28,986 nucleotides of DNA from Ectocarpus siliculosus (lineage: Eukaryota > Sar > Phaeophyceae > Ectocarpales > Ectocarpaceae), in NCBI GenBank assembly GCA_000310025.1, contig FN649727.1:4524270-4553255 (forward strand), read 5' to 3'. Position numbers and translations under genes: made by a program. The notes below the pieces were generated by a model, which saw only the letters and a list, made by a program, of their open reading frames with translations, was not told the origin of the DNA and searched no databases. This document shows, piece by piece, positions 19,975 through 28,986 of this stretch (positions within the stretch are counted from its first letter, which is position 1; the number at the start of each line of letters is the position of its first letter).

Positions 19975-22900
19975 ATGGGAGCAGGGTTAGCCGCACAGCG
20001 TGGCTGGCCTCAGGGCCAAGAGGACGACCCCTCGTCGCCGCAGCGCACGGGAACCTCGTCGTCGTCGGGAGAAGAGCCCCCACCAAGCAGCCATCTGCAC
20101 AGCAGAAGGAGCTCCTTGCTGTTGTTCGAGGAAACCGCGGACACGAGCGAGGTGCAACCGCTAGAGGACAGCGACTTCGCGCGCAACTACGGCTCTTCTG
20201 CAAGCCTGGCAAGCCTCGTGCCCCTCGACAGGAAGCGGTGGTCTTCGATCGAGGCCGAGAACGGCAACGCGAGCGTGGGCAGCGGCAGCGCTGGGGATGC
20301 GGCGGAGGACGATCACCTTGAGGCACGCGATGGCCGGGAGGTTAGCGTTGCATACGATCTGGGGACTGCCGTGCTGTCAACAGAGGAGGAGGTGCGTGTA
20401 TGAGTGCACAGCAGCTGCTTAATCCAGATTAGGGGAGGGGTGGAAAGAGCAGCAGCATGTACGTTGATGGACTGCAGTCCCATGTCATGTGCATGCGTGT
20501 ATGCGTAGTAGGAACGAAGGTTCCGGAGTGTGCTCTTCAAACTTGAAACGGTTCCTTTCAGCCCGGGTTGATTCCCCGCGGAGCAATCACAGCATACAGA
20601 GGCACACAACACAGCAGTCGAAACAGCAATGTGTGCCGCGGCAGAACGGCGGTCTTCGCGTGTTCGGAATCCCAACCTGAAGTGCTACATCAGTGACGGA
20701 CATCACGGAACCGGTACTTGTATCATACACGTGCTGTTTTGTTGAAGGCGGTGCTGTTTGGCTGGCAGGCTCCAGCTGCGGTGAGAAGAGTCCGCAACTC
20801 AGAACTGCATCCTGAGGTCCAACCATCAAACCTCCACTGCAGCTCTCGCCGTTGCAGACCCAACTCTCCCGGCCTGCGAGTCCACAGCAGTGGTAACTCA
20901 TACCACTAGCTGCAACCCATACCACTACTGTAGCTGCCTTCGATGATGTGCAGTCCAGTTGGTTTGGGCTTGTTGTGTAACTGCAGTGCCAGCGTTTTGG
21001 TTGGATCCGTGCTAGCCAGGACAAGACTACAGCAGCATGCAGACATGGACACTGCCCGTCTCAGCTCTCGGTCCGCCGGGAATCTGGCGCACCATTCATA
21101 CACTCCACCAACACCAACAGACCAACAGAGGCGAGAGACGAGGTGTAGGTTTTCATGCATGCCGTTGACGAGCGCACACTAGGCATCGTGCATGCTGGCA
21201 CGTTCAGGTTTGTTACAAAAGCAACCTTGTTACAAAAGCAACCTTCTGCCGTTTCTAACCTGCACCTTACAATAGTGCTATTTACCTAATCAGTAGAGGA
21301 CACAACAACTATGAACAGGCATCGTGCGTGCTGGTACGTATACGTTCAGGTTTGTTTCTTGGGTGGTGACATCGAGGATCGTAGTAAATAGCGGCCTACA
21401 ATCTCCGCCAATCTCCGCAGATTAGACGGACACCTTGTCTTGTTGGTTGTGCTCACCACCACCGACCGTAAACCCGTGATTGGCGGGTCGTCAGAGTAGT
21501 GACATCAGCTACATGTACTGCTGAAAACCCGCAGTTTATTGTATTTTTCCAAACTGTCATTTTTATTATTATTTTCCACGAAGTCTGGATGATAACTCTC
21601 TGACAAATAACGAGGGGGCGACACCGGTCGCTTCCCTCTCTCATCCAGAATCCAAGTTCCCTTTCATGTCAACTGGCCGGGCCTAACAAAATGCCGTCTC
21701 AGTATACCAAGACCCCCAATGGTACTCTACCATTGACATCCACAATCAGACCCTCATACTGTAACCCAGTTCCCCGTGGAATAATAGCAATCATATATCG
21801 ACATGTCCACTACATATCCTCTCGGTACTCATACCCCCGGTTATCGCCCGCCCCCCCCCCCCCTCTTTCGGAAAAAAATCGAGGGTGGCGTGGGTCGGAA
21901 AGACGACAACACTAGCTCCCGGAACAGAATGTCCTAAACCAGCAGCTGGCAGTGTTGTCCATTCGTACGTCTAGCAGTTCCTGTGCTCCCAGCACTGCTG
22001 ATGCTTCAACGTGATCGGGCGCAAACGTAATGTCCTGCGAGCAGCTGTCTTATCTCGGCGCGCATGCCTCCTCTCCTGCAAGCACGCAGACATACTCTTT
22101 GCCATACAATATAAATGCCCACTTTCTTCGATCAACTCCAATAAACACCAATTTCAGACTCCCCCGCCCCTTGGAAGGATCCATCTGAAATACTCGCTTC
22201 AGGAGATTGGGGTCAGCGGCGGCGAGCACAAGCTGTACAAAGTGTCGGTCTAATTTCAGGAGATTTGCGGGTATGTGTGTAGGCCATTACTCTAGTACGA
22301 CCTCGATATCACCTCCACAGAAGCAGTTTTGAGCGCCCCAACACACCCTCCCCGCTGCGATAGGGTGTCCTCTAGTGAAATCAGTACTACTGCTGTAAGG
22401 TGCAGTTAGAATGCTAAAATGGCCTTATCTGAACGCCTGCCGTTTTGGCTCTATTGACTTGAATTTAGACTCGTGTGAGTTTTTTTCTTGATTTCAAAGG
22501 GGGCGTGCGGAGGTAGACTCATGATATATATGATTTGAATAGCCCTACCGCCGCCCTGTGCGAGAGTCGACGATTTTTGTTTATCCCGATGCCTTCCGAC
22601 TTGTCTTGTGTCTCTGTTGTGCATTTTTCTGGTGCTCATGCGGTTTCTTTCAGAATCAGTCATCAATATAGGTTGGAATCACCCCCTTTTTTATTCCGGG
22701 GGTGATAGCCCAACGTCCCCGGGGTCAACGGAGGCGTAAGACACGTCATAAGACGCGCGATTTCAGCAGGGATACTACAGCTCGAAAACATCATGAACTT
22801 GACGATCACAACGTGGTCGTGGTTGAAAGTCGCCATTACTTGCATACAACGGTCGTTCGCTTTTGAACCTTGACATAATAACGCGCCACCCCTCACATTA

Positions 22901-25900
22901 TAGTTCACTACAGTGGGTACAGTGCTGCAGGACAAGATTTTTACTTACAACAGTGCGCTGTTGCTGCTGATATTGTTGTTGCTAACTTTGTTGTCTATTG
23001 TTCTGGTGTAGTCCCCACGTTGAAAACCTTGCCGAGATGCTGCTCTGCAGGTGTGCTGCACCATCAATTTAGGGGTTCCGTATGATCTAAACGGTACCCC
23101 CGTCTATATTTTACATCTGCGGGGCGCCCTGCTTGTGAGATTTTTTGTGCTCTTAAAGCGGGGATTGACATAAGATGGGTGTCTTTTTAAGCGGGGACAT
23201 TGAACTTGTTCATTTGAAACATTCATGCGTAGGGAACACCAAAATATGGCACCCTAGTAGCAGCAAGTGCTTTACAGGAACATTTTGGTGCTAATCAGAG
23301 CAGAATTCCGAGTTCGCTGCTGTTCATGTTCCCTCTCTTTTTTGTGGTGCTGTCCCCCAGTGAACTTACAAACCAAAGACCGAAGCTGTGAAGAGTAGTA
23401 TTTTTAGAAAGTAAACATAACCTCACAGAAAGACTACCCGTTTTTAATGAGCCGCGGAGCGAGCGAAGCGAGCGACATTTTTCCCTTCGTCCCCAGGAGG
23501 GAAAAAAAGGCCCTATATATCGGCCAAAGTTGCGCCGCGCGATACAGGGCCCCCAAAACTTGGTTTCCGGGAAGCGTATTTTGCACACCTTTGGGACCAG
23601 AACGAGATCTACAGGGCACCGATTGACAATCTGCTCGCTTCTGAGGAAGAAGAAAAATAGCGCGCTCTTCTCCACACCGGTTTCGTCGTGCTCCGAGAGC
23701 AGATGGCCGTGCTTGACCGGCATATGTAGCCTAAATTCGTAGGAGATTTTGCTCCCCAAGCCCGGGGTTTCTACGCGAAAAGGCGTGCACAAAAGCGGAG
23801 ATCGCGGGCGAGCGCGATTCAGAGCAGGACAAGAAAAACCGACAGAGACGCAAGAACACCACCAACAAACGCATCACCGCTGAGACGCTGGTCTGAGACC
23901 AGCTATGAAAACCAGGAGGGGTCGGGCCTATACGACCTGTGCACCGTGGGTATACTGTAGGCATGCGCCATGTGTAACCTGGCGGGTGTTTATTGATGAT
24001 GATGAGTGGGTCCAACCAGCTGCTTCACAAAGAGCAGACAGATGATCACACAAATAACACACCTTCCCACAAGTCCAGATCACACCTACATGTGCCATCA
24101 TCGAGAGAATCCGTCGAGGGCGTGAGGGTCTACTACTGCTGCTGCTGTGCGTTATCAGGATGGTTCCCCGCGGGATCGGTTCAGATTGCGTACTTGCGCC
24201 GCGCTACTGACTGTCTTCGCAAAGAAAGCCGTGCCCTGCATGCTGTTGTTGCTGCTGCAAGGCTCCAGCAGAGCCTCTCGGCCTCTCGCATCAAAGTCAT
24301 GACGTCACATGACCATCAACGGCTTTTTTTTTGTTTTTGGTTCATGCTGGACTGCTTGCTTTTACTTGGGCGGGAAACTCGGAAGGCTTGAGACGAATGT
24401 GGCGGGCAATTTGTGAGCCTGACGCAATATTTGCCATCTATCGTGTCACAATCCTATGTCTACGCTACTGGTCGTCCTCCTCGACGGTGTGATGTGTGAT
24501 ACGCTCGCCGCCAGGGGGATGCCGCGTGTATTTGTGCTTCTTCCAGATGCCCAGATGTGCGTGTTTGCGTCCGCACAGCGGGAAGACTTCACATTTGTTT
24601 CTTCGTGCATGTGCATCAAAACGGAAAGAAACAACCGCATGTAAAGTGCAAAATTTGAACGGTAGCCGCACATACAGTCATCGTCGCTCCCGTCGCATGC
24701 CTGCTGTTCCTCTGTGGTGCACGCGTAGCTGCACCACAAACGATTCACGCTGGTGTTTGTCGGGATTCGTGCACCATCAGCATCGCAGATAAGACTACTG
24801 CAAGGTATTGAGTCGCACCACGCGGCTCATTACCCCCCCATACCTAGTATTATTACAACCTCGTTGTTTCCATTTTCCTCTTAACAGCAGTAGAGTATTC
24901 TACCTCACACCAGTGCTATGTTTCAAGTCCTGTGTGTGGCTTCCCGCTTGCACGAGTCAGTCCTGTGTGTGGCGAGGCAACCTTTTTTGGACCTGAAACG
25001 TGCTGCTGCTGCTGCTGCTGCTGCTGTGTCTCCGATCTTGGGTTGTGGGTGTGTCTGGACAACCGGGGCGATATGCCAGATTCGACACCGCTTCCAGTTC
25101 AGGCCCAGCCAGACCCCCAGCCCGAGCGAGTACGTGGCCAAGATAAAGAGAAAGATGGCCAAGAGGCTCGGCAGCCCTCTGGCTGTGCTCAACTTCTTGC
25201 TTCCGATCACGAAGCAGCTCAACAACTACACGTCCGAGAAGATGACGAGAGACGTTGTCGTGGGGTGCACCATGGCGACCCTTATGATACCACAGGTATG
25301 CACCTGCGGTACGCGTGTTTTTTTCAATATGTTTATACACCGGTTGCGTACTTGTTGACATGAGGGAAAGGAATTGGCGCGCCGGCTTCGCTGCCGAGTT
25401 GAAGGCATGCATCGCGAAGGGTGTGGGTTCTCCCTCTCTTTCGGTGTGGACCCCAGATACTACTATGAGTACTGTAGTTGTGCCTTGAGCAGGGAAGGCA
25501 ATGGCAAAGAGTAGGGTAGTTTAAATGCAGCAAGCAACGGTAGTGATGGATTGAAGAACATTGAATATTGCCCTTTTGCCAAACTTGGGCAGCCTCTCTC
25601 TCGGTCGCCATGCCCTCGCCCGTTTCACGAACATAAACGAGTTTTTGTTTCATGTGTTGCGCCCACCTATTTGCGACGGCACTGCAGCGTTCACCCTCCC
25701 ACCTGTCCGGCCCTGTACAGTACCTCTAATGCCTTATTTTGTCTCTTTTGCTCATCTTGTAGTCCAAGTATTCAATCTAGCACTCGCGGAGACTCATCGG
25801 GTATCCTTGGCATGCTCTCCATCCATGCCTCTGGGTTCATCGACCAGCAAGGACAACTGCGGTGCGTAGTTTTCTTCGCCGCCGCGGTGTTCTTTCCTTG

Positions 25901-26709
25901 AAGACGGTGTTTCGATTGTATGCGTATGTATGCCGATCCTGAACCGTGCCACGCGCAGGGGCTGGCTTTCGCGACCGTGTCTGGCATCCCGATCCTTTAC
26001 GGGCTCTACATCGTGTGGGCCCCGCCCTTCTTTTACTCGCTCTTCGGGGTGAGCCTCCACGTCAGCTACGGCCCGTTCGCTCTGGTGGGGCTCTTCATCA
26101 GCGACGCGCTGCGCATCCGGGGCTACCAGCCGTGCGACGGACTGTGCCGCCACAAGACGGACGAGACTCAGGTAAGTTGTTGTTGTTCCGCGTGCTGTCG
26201 TTGGTGTCTAACGCCAGAGAGGATTATCGTTTGTCGTGCTTGCTGTTGCCTTGGTGTTATTGCTTTTTTGTTACAACGGTTGTGATTGTTTCTTGTTCTT
26301 GTTGATGTCGATCGTTTTTTTGTGCGCGGTGGTACGTGGTAGCGCATGCCGTAGGTTGCGTGAGATATACCAGACCACCATGGACCGATTTTCATAGCCC
26401 GGCTACTCTGCAGCAAGGGCAGTGAAGGTGCCGAAAATGACGACGCGGAAAGCGTCTTGTCGAGAGCTTTCCGAAACCGAATCGTTTGGTTGCGGCGGTA
26501 CCATCTTCGTGAAGTAGTTGAGCTTTCAAAATCGGTCCAGGGGGTGTGCTATCTTACGTCCCCAAAGACATGCCTTTCGTCTCGTGGAAAGTATGTGCCA
26601 AAATTTAGTTCCCTGACTGCACTTTGGGTGAAGGCACTCCTGCTACTGCTGGTGTTGCGACTCCAAGTTGTTGCTGCAACGCTGCTGATGTTGTTCTTGC
26701 TACTGCTAA

Positions 26710-26743
<34 letters not shown>

Positions 26744-28939
26744 GTTGTTGTTGTTCTGCTACTACTGCTGCTGTCGTTCTCGCGGAAGGCTTACCTGGAG
26801 GCGTGCACAATTATCACCTTCATGGTCAGCATGTGGTACTTCCTCATGGCCATGTTCAACCTCGGGGAGCCCCTCGCCATGCTCGTGAGTTTCCGGTCAC
26901 TGCCCGCATACTGAAGTACAGTAGTTCCCAGCTCTACACGCCCACGCTGTGCACCCGACGCAGTAAAATGCGCGATTAGAGAGCGGCAATATGTCCAAAT
27001 CTCAACTGTATCCACGAGAGGAGGAAGAGCGTGCATTTTCGAAAGAATAGACGTGCGCCGTCTGGCAATGAAAGATATCACCAGCTGGAGCTTTCGGCTT
27101 GTGTTTTATCGCTAATTTATGTGGCGTTTTTGAGCAGGGCGTCCTGTCTGTTTTGTTGGGGGGATTAGGCTCTCAGAGTGGGTCCACGGTGTGTGTCCGT
27201 CCGTGCGTGCGTTGTATGTGTTGTCCACGCTCATTTTGTGGCCCACACGGCGGTTGGATGTCTTGTACGATTGGTCTTTCAGCTGTTGGATGTAGCTTCG
27301 GCACTTGACGTCTTAGAGAGCACACTGAAGTATTCTCGAAATATTTATTCCCAATGGAAGCGAAACGTTCTGGATTATCATCATAACATCGTCATGCCCC
27401 CTACGGTCGGCGTACGCGCGCATGTGTGATGGGGGACGGTACGGACCGAATTCCTGGATGAATGTCAATGTCAATGTTGATGTTGACCAACAACGTTTGA
27501 CAACCATGTTATTGTACAGTTGGCGGATCCCGTCATCAGCGGTTTCGTGACAGCCAGTGCTCTCCTTGTGGCTAACTCCCAGGTGTGCTACCCAAACGTA
27601 TGTAGCATTTTTTGGTATGCATGAATGCACGTATGTATATATGTATGCATGTATGTTATGTATTATGTACTATACATGTATGTAGTGTGAAATATTATGT
27701 ATGTGTTATCTTTGATTACCGTCGACTGCGCAGCGGCTGAGTAGGATTAAAAACTTGTCGGGTTTTTTTCAGAGGGATAATAATGGTCTGCCCAACCCGA
27801 AGATTGCCAGGTATCGAATGATGGGAGATACCCAGAGTGCACCGAGTAAAAATACGTGTGTGTTTTTCCTGACATCCAAGTTTCTCCGGTGTGTGCGCGC
27901 TTGCTTTTTCTCGCTGAACAAAGCCAACTGAAGCTCGAACGAACAGCGGCACGTGCATGGCCTAACACCTCCGCCTTTCGCTGTCGTAACGAGACAAGAA
28001 TAGATATACCACGGTTTGGTGGCTTTTGCATTCATGTTCTATTTTTTCTGACCCCTGTCGTCGTGTTTTCTGTGATGAGCATCGGCCTATGATTGACCGG
28101 CTGACGAAGGGTGTGTGTGTGAATGCACGCCCGTGTGTACGTGTGTGTATGTTGCTTGGCGCGAGCACAGGTCTGCACGTTCTTCCAGATCATCCCCCCG
28201 GTCAAATCAGACATCGCTGGCACCTTCACGCAGGCGAGCAAGAATTGAATTGGGTTATCTCTTTTGCTTGAATACGTCGCGCATCACCCTCGCCCAACCG
28301 ATCTCTGCCCTCTGTACTTGGTGTGTTGAGATGTGGTGCTTTTCGTCAGTCTGAAAAGTACTTAATGCGCCTTGCCTTGTCGTGCCGCTTGCCGAGATTC
28401 TTGTCCTAAGGCAGAGGGTGGCCGCCTCGATTCGCGTCCACCTGCGCTCCAACACACGCGGCGGCACGCACGAGTGTACGCTGTGCTTTTTCGAACATGA
28501 ACGGCGGTGTGTGAAGCCCCTTCTGGCTGCTTGCAACTTGCCCCCACCACAGCAGCAGCAGTGTTGTGTTCGGACGCACACGTCTTGGCTGCTGTGTCTG
28601 CAACACCTCCGCCCCAACGGCAGCAATATTTTTGTCCACACGCCGCACCCGGCTCCTCCTTCTTGCCCAACAAGAAAACCACCATCAGGTAGAATGGGGT
28701 TGTTGACCCCCTCTTCCCTCCCCACCGCATGCCTCCCGGGTGTAACGAAACCGACGAGTAGCTGTGGGAGGTCCGCGATACCATAAACTGGTGGTCGGTG
28801 ACTATGGGGGTGGGCTCGATGCTGGTCTACTTCGCCCTGCGGCGGGGCAACGCGTACATCAAGGACAGGGGGGTGGCCGGCTTCTTCGTCCCCGAGGCCC
28901 TGACGGTGGTCATCCTCTCCACCTTCTTGTCGTGGGCAT
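19975..28939 (+). CDS. SulP-family anion (sulfate-type) transporter, 3' partial
   Basis: Seven exons join in frame: 19975-20391, 25098-25295, 25959-26171, 26789-26884, 27520-27582, 28171-28233 and 28762-28939. The six introns inside the window are all phase 0. SulP proteins move sulfate, bicarbonate or related anions across membranes. Exon 1 gives a soluble Ser/Asp-rich tail with RRSSLLLFEET (139 codons). Exon 2 gives the pre-membrane LPITKQLNNYT and the first helix, RDVVVGCTMATLMIPQ. Exon 3 continues GLAFATVSGIPILYGLY...PPFFYSLFGVS-H-S-GPFALV, the SulP signature region. Exon 4 has ITFMVSMWYFLMAMFNLGE. Exon 5 has LADPVISGFVTASALL, the conserved HPVISGF-type block. Exons 6 and 7 have TFFQIIPP, NWWSVTMGVGSMLVYFALRR and the PEALTVVILSTFLSW helix. 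Remaining helices and the STAS domain lie beyond the edge. Intron 6 uses a GC donor. Exons 2-7 are secure; linking exon 1 across a 4.7-kb intron rests on phase and start context. Substrate cannot be told. Confidence 0.85.
21186..21243. repeat. partial repeat fragment and 16-bp tandem
   Basis: GCATCGTGCATGCTGGCACG with TTCAGGTTTG repeats a landmark of the dispersed repeat just upstream of its second copy. It is followed by two tandem copies of a unit like TTGTTACAAAAGCAACC. It looks like a truncated extra copy with local duplication. Confidence 0.6.
21291..22254. repeat. second copy of the 290-bp dispersed repeat, split by an insertion
   Basis: Part 1 (21291-21520) matches the left four fifths of the copy at 7968-8260, including CAGTAGAGGACAC, GGCATCGTGCGTGCTGG, GTGCTCACCACCACCGACCGT and GACATCAGCTAC. 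Part 2 (22197-22254) matches its right end (TTCAGGAGATTGGGGTCAGC to GTGTCGGTCTAAT). Together the parts total about 288 bases, against 293 in the intact copy. The roughly 676 bases between them have no counterpart there. CTGAAA at 21521-21526 and 22185-22190 might be a duplicated target site, but this is weak. Confidence 0.65.
22678..22706. repeat. perfect 9-bp inverted repeat
   Basis: ATCACCCCC and GGGGGTGAT flank an 11-base T-rich loop. It could form a GC-rich hairpin. No function is assigned. Confidence 0.7.
25001..25026. repeat. CTG trinucleotide run
   Basis: About eight CTG units lie 70 bases before the SulP exon 2 acceptor. In the SulP frame it would read poly-Ala (GCT), but the splice acceptor chosen places it in the intron. 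Confidence 0.9.
26640..26775. repeat. imperfect CTG/TTG trinucleotide tract
   Basis: About 135 bases of TGC/TGT/TAC triplets, with a pure GCT core at 26712-26741, end about 15 bases before the SulP exon 4 acceptor. The tract is in an intron; its open frames read poly-Leu or poly-Ala and are not genes. Confidence 0.9.
27631..27712. repeat. ATGT-type degenerate tetranucleotide tract
   Basis: An AT-rich stretch of GTAT/ATGT units lies in the intron after SulP exon 5. Confidence 0.8.
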
Positions 28940-28960
28940 GTGAGACGAAAAGATGCAGTA

Positions 28961-28986
28961 GGGGGGGGGGGGGGGAGGGGGGGGGG
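28961..28986. repeat. G homopolymer at the right edge
   Basis: A run of G bases with a single A begins 21 bases after the donor of SulP exon 7 and reaches the end of the window. It may mark a contig or read limit. Confidence 0.85.

Larger units (their letters stand above)
20392..25097 (+). other. proposed long intron 1 of the SulP gene
   Basis: This stretch of about 4.7 kb runs from donor GAG|gtgcgt to acceptor cttccag|TTCAGG. It contains the interrupted dispersed repeat (21291-22254), a C run near 21850, a short inverted repeat (22678-22706), a minus-strand open frame of 165 codons (23295-23792), a GAGCGAGCGAAGCGAGCG stretch near 23456-23475 and a CTG run at 25001-25026. If exon 1 belongs to another transcript, part of this stretch is intergenic. 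Confidence 0.5.

Noticed and set aside
21521-22190. CTGAAA at both ends as a firm target-site duplication
   Set aside because: A 6-base match of this kind is expected by chance nearby, and the right copy is not exactly at the break in the repeat, so it is mentioned only as a weak possibility.

Overview
The window looks like nuclear DNA of a photosynthetic stramenopile, most probably a brown alga close to Ectocarpus. The inference rests on many short exons separated by GT-AG introns of several hundred bases, intron microsatellites of the TG, CTG, CT and TCTG types, long G runs, and N-terminal leaders shaped like the bipartite plastid signals of algae with secondary plastids (a hydrophobic segment followed by an aromatic residue at the expected cleavage site). 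No bacterial operon layout, Shine-Dalgarno sites, rRNA, tRNA or CRISPR array was recognised. The species call is inference. All exon joins below were made by hand from splice sites, reading-frame phase and protein-family motifs.

Four protein genes can be assembled. (1) 250-3261, minus strand: a DOT1-like class I SAM-dependent methyltransferase with a probable plastid leader; its 3' end is not found in the window. (2) 3702-13107, plus strand: a complete eight-exon TrmB-type tRNA (guanine-N7-)-methyltransferase of 357 residues with an N-terminal extension, divergent from gene 1 across a gap of about 440 bp. (3) 14245-18769, minus strand: a nine-exon TPR-like protein of 487 residues and unknown function, convergent with gene 2. 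(4) 19975 to the right edge, plus strand: the first seven exons of a SulP-family anion transporter; its remaining membrane helices and STAS domain would lie beyond the window. Genes 3 and 4 are divergent.

The introns hold most of the repetitive DNA. Intron 1 of trmB carries a complete LTR-flanked element (4237-7211) with a 5-bp target duplication TAGTA and no recognisable protein, so it is a non-autonomous retrotransposon. Its interior holds five copies of a GTTTGACGGCA-type module. Intron 2 of trmB carries a minisatellite of about 860 bp built from CCTCGGCTTATCCTCAGCAA-like units, and one copy of a dispersed repeat of about 290 bp. A second copy of that repeat, split by about 676 bp of other sequence, lies in the long first intron proposed for the SulP gene. 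An assembly gap (Ns 15292-15373) sits in a G/C homopolymer inside an intron of gene 3.

The two methyltransferase genes share a head-to-head promoter region and both appear to encode organelle-targeted proteins, which suggests coordinated expression. No new multi-gene system was found. The most unusual items are the non-autonomous LTR element with its internal modules, the plastid-leader DOT1-like enzyme, and the unassigned TPR-like gene.
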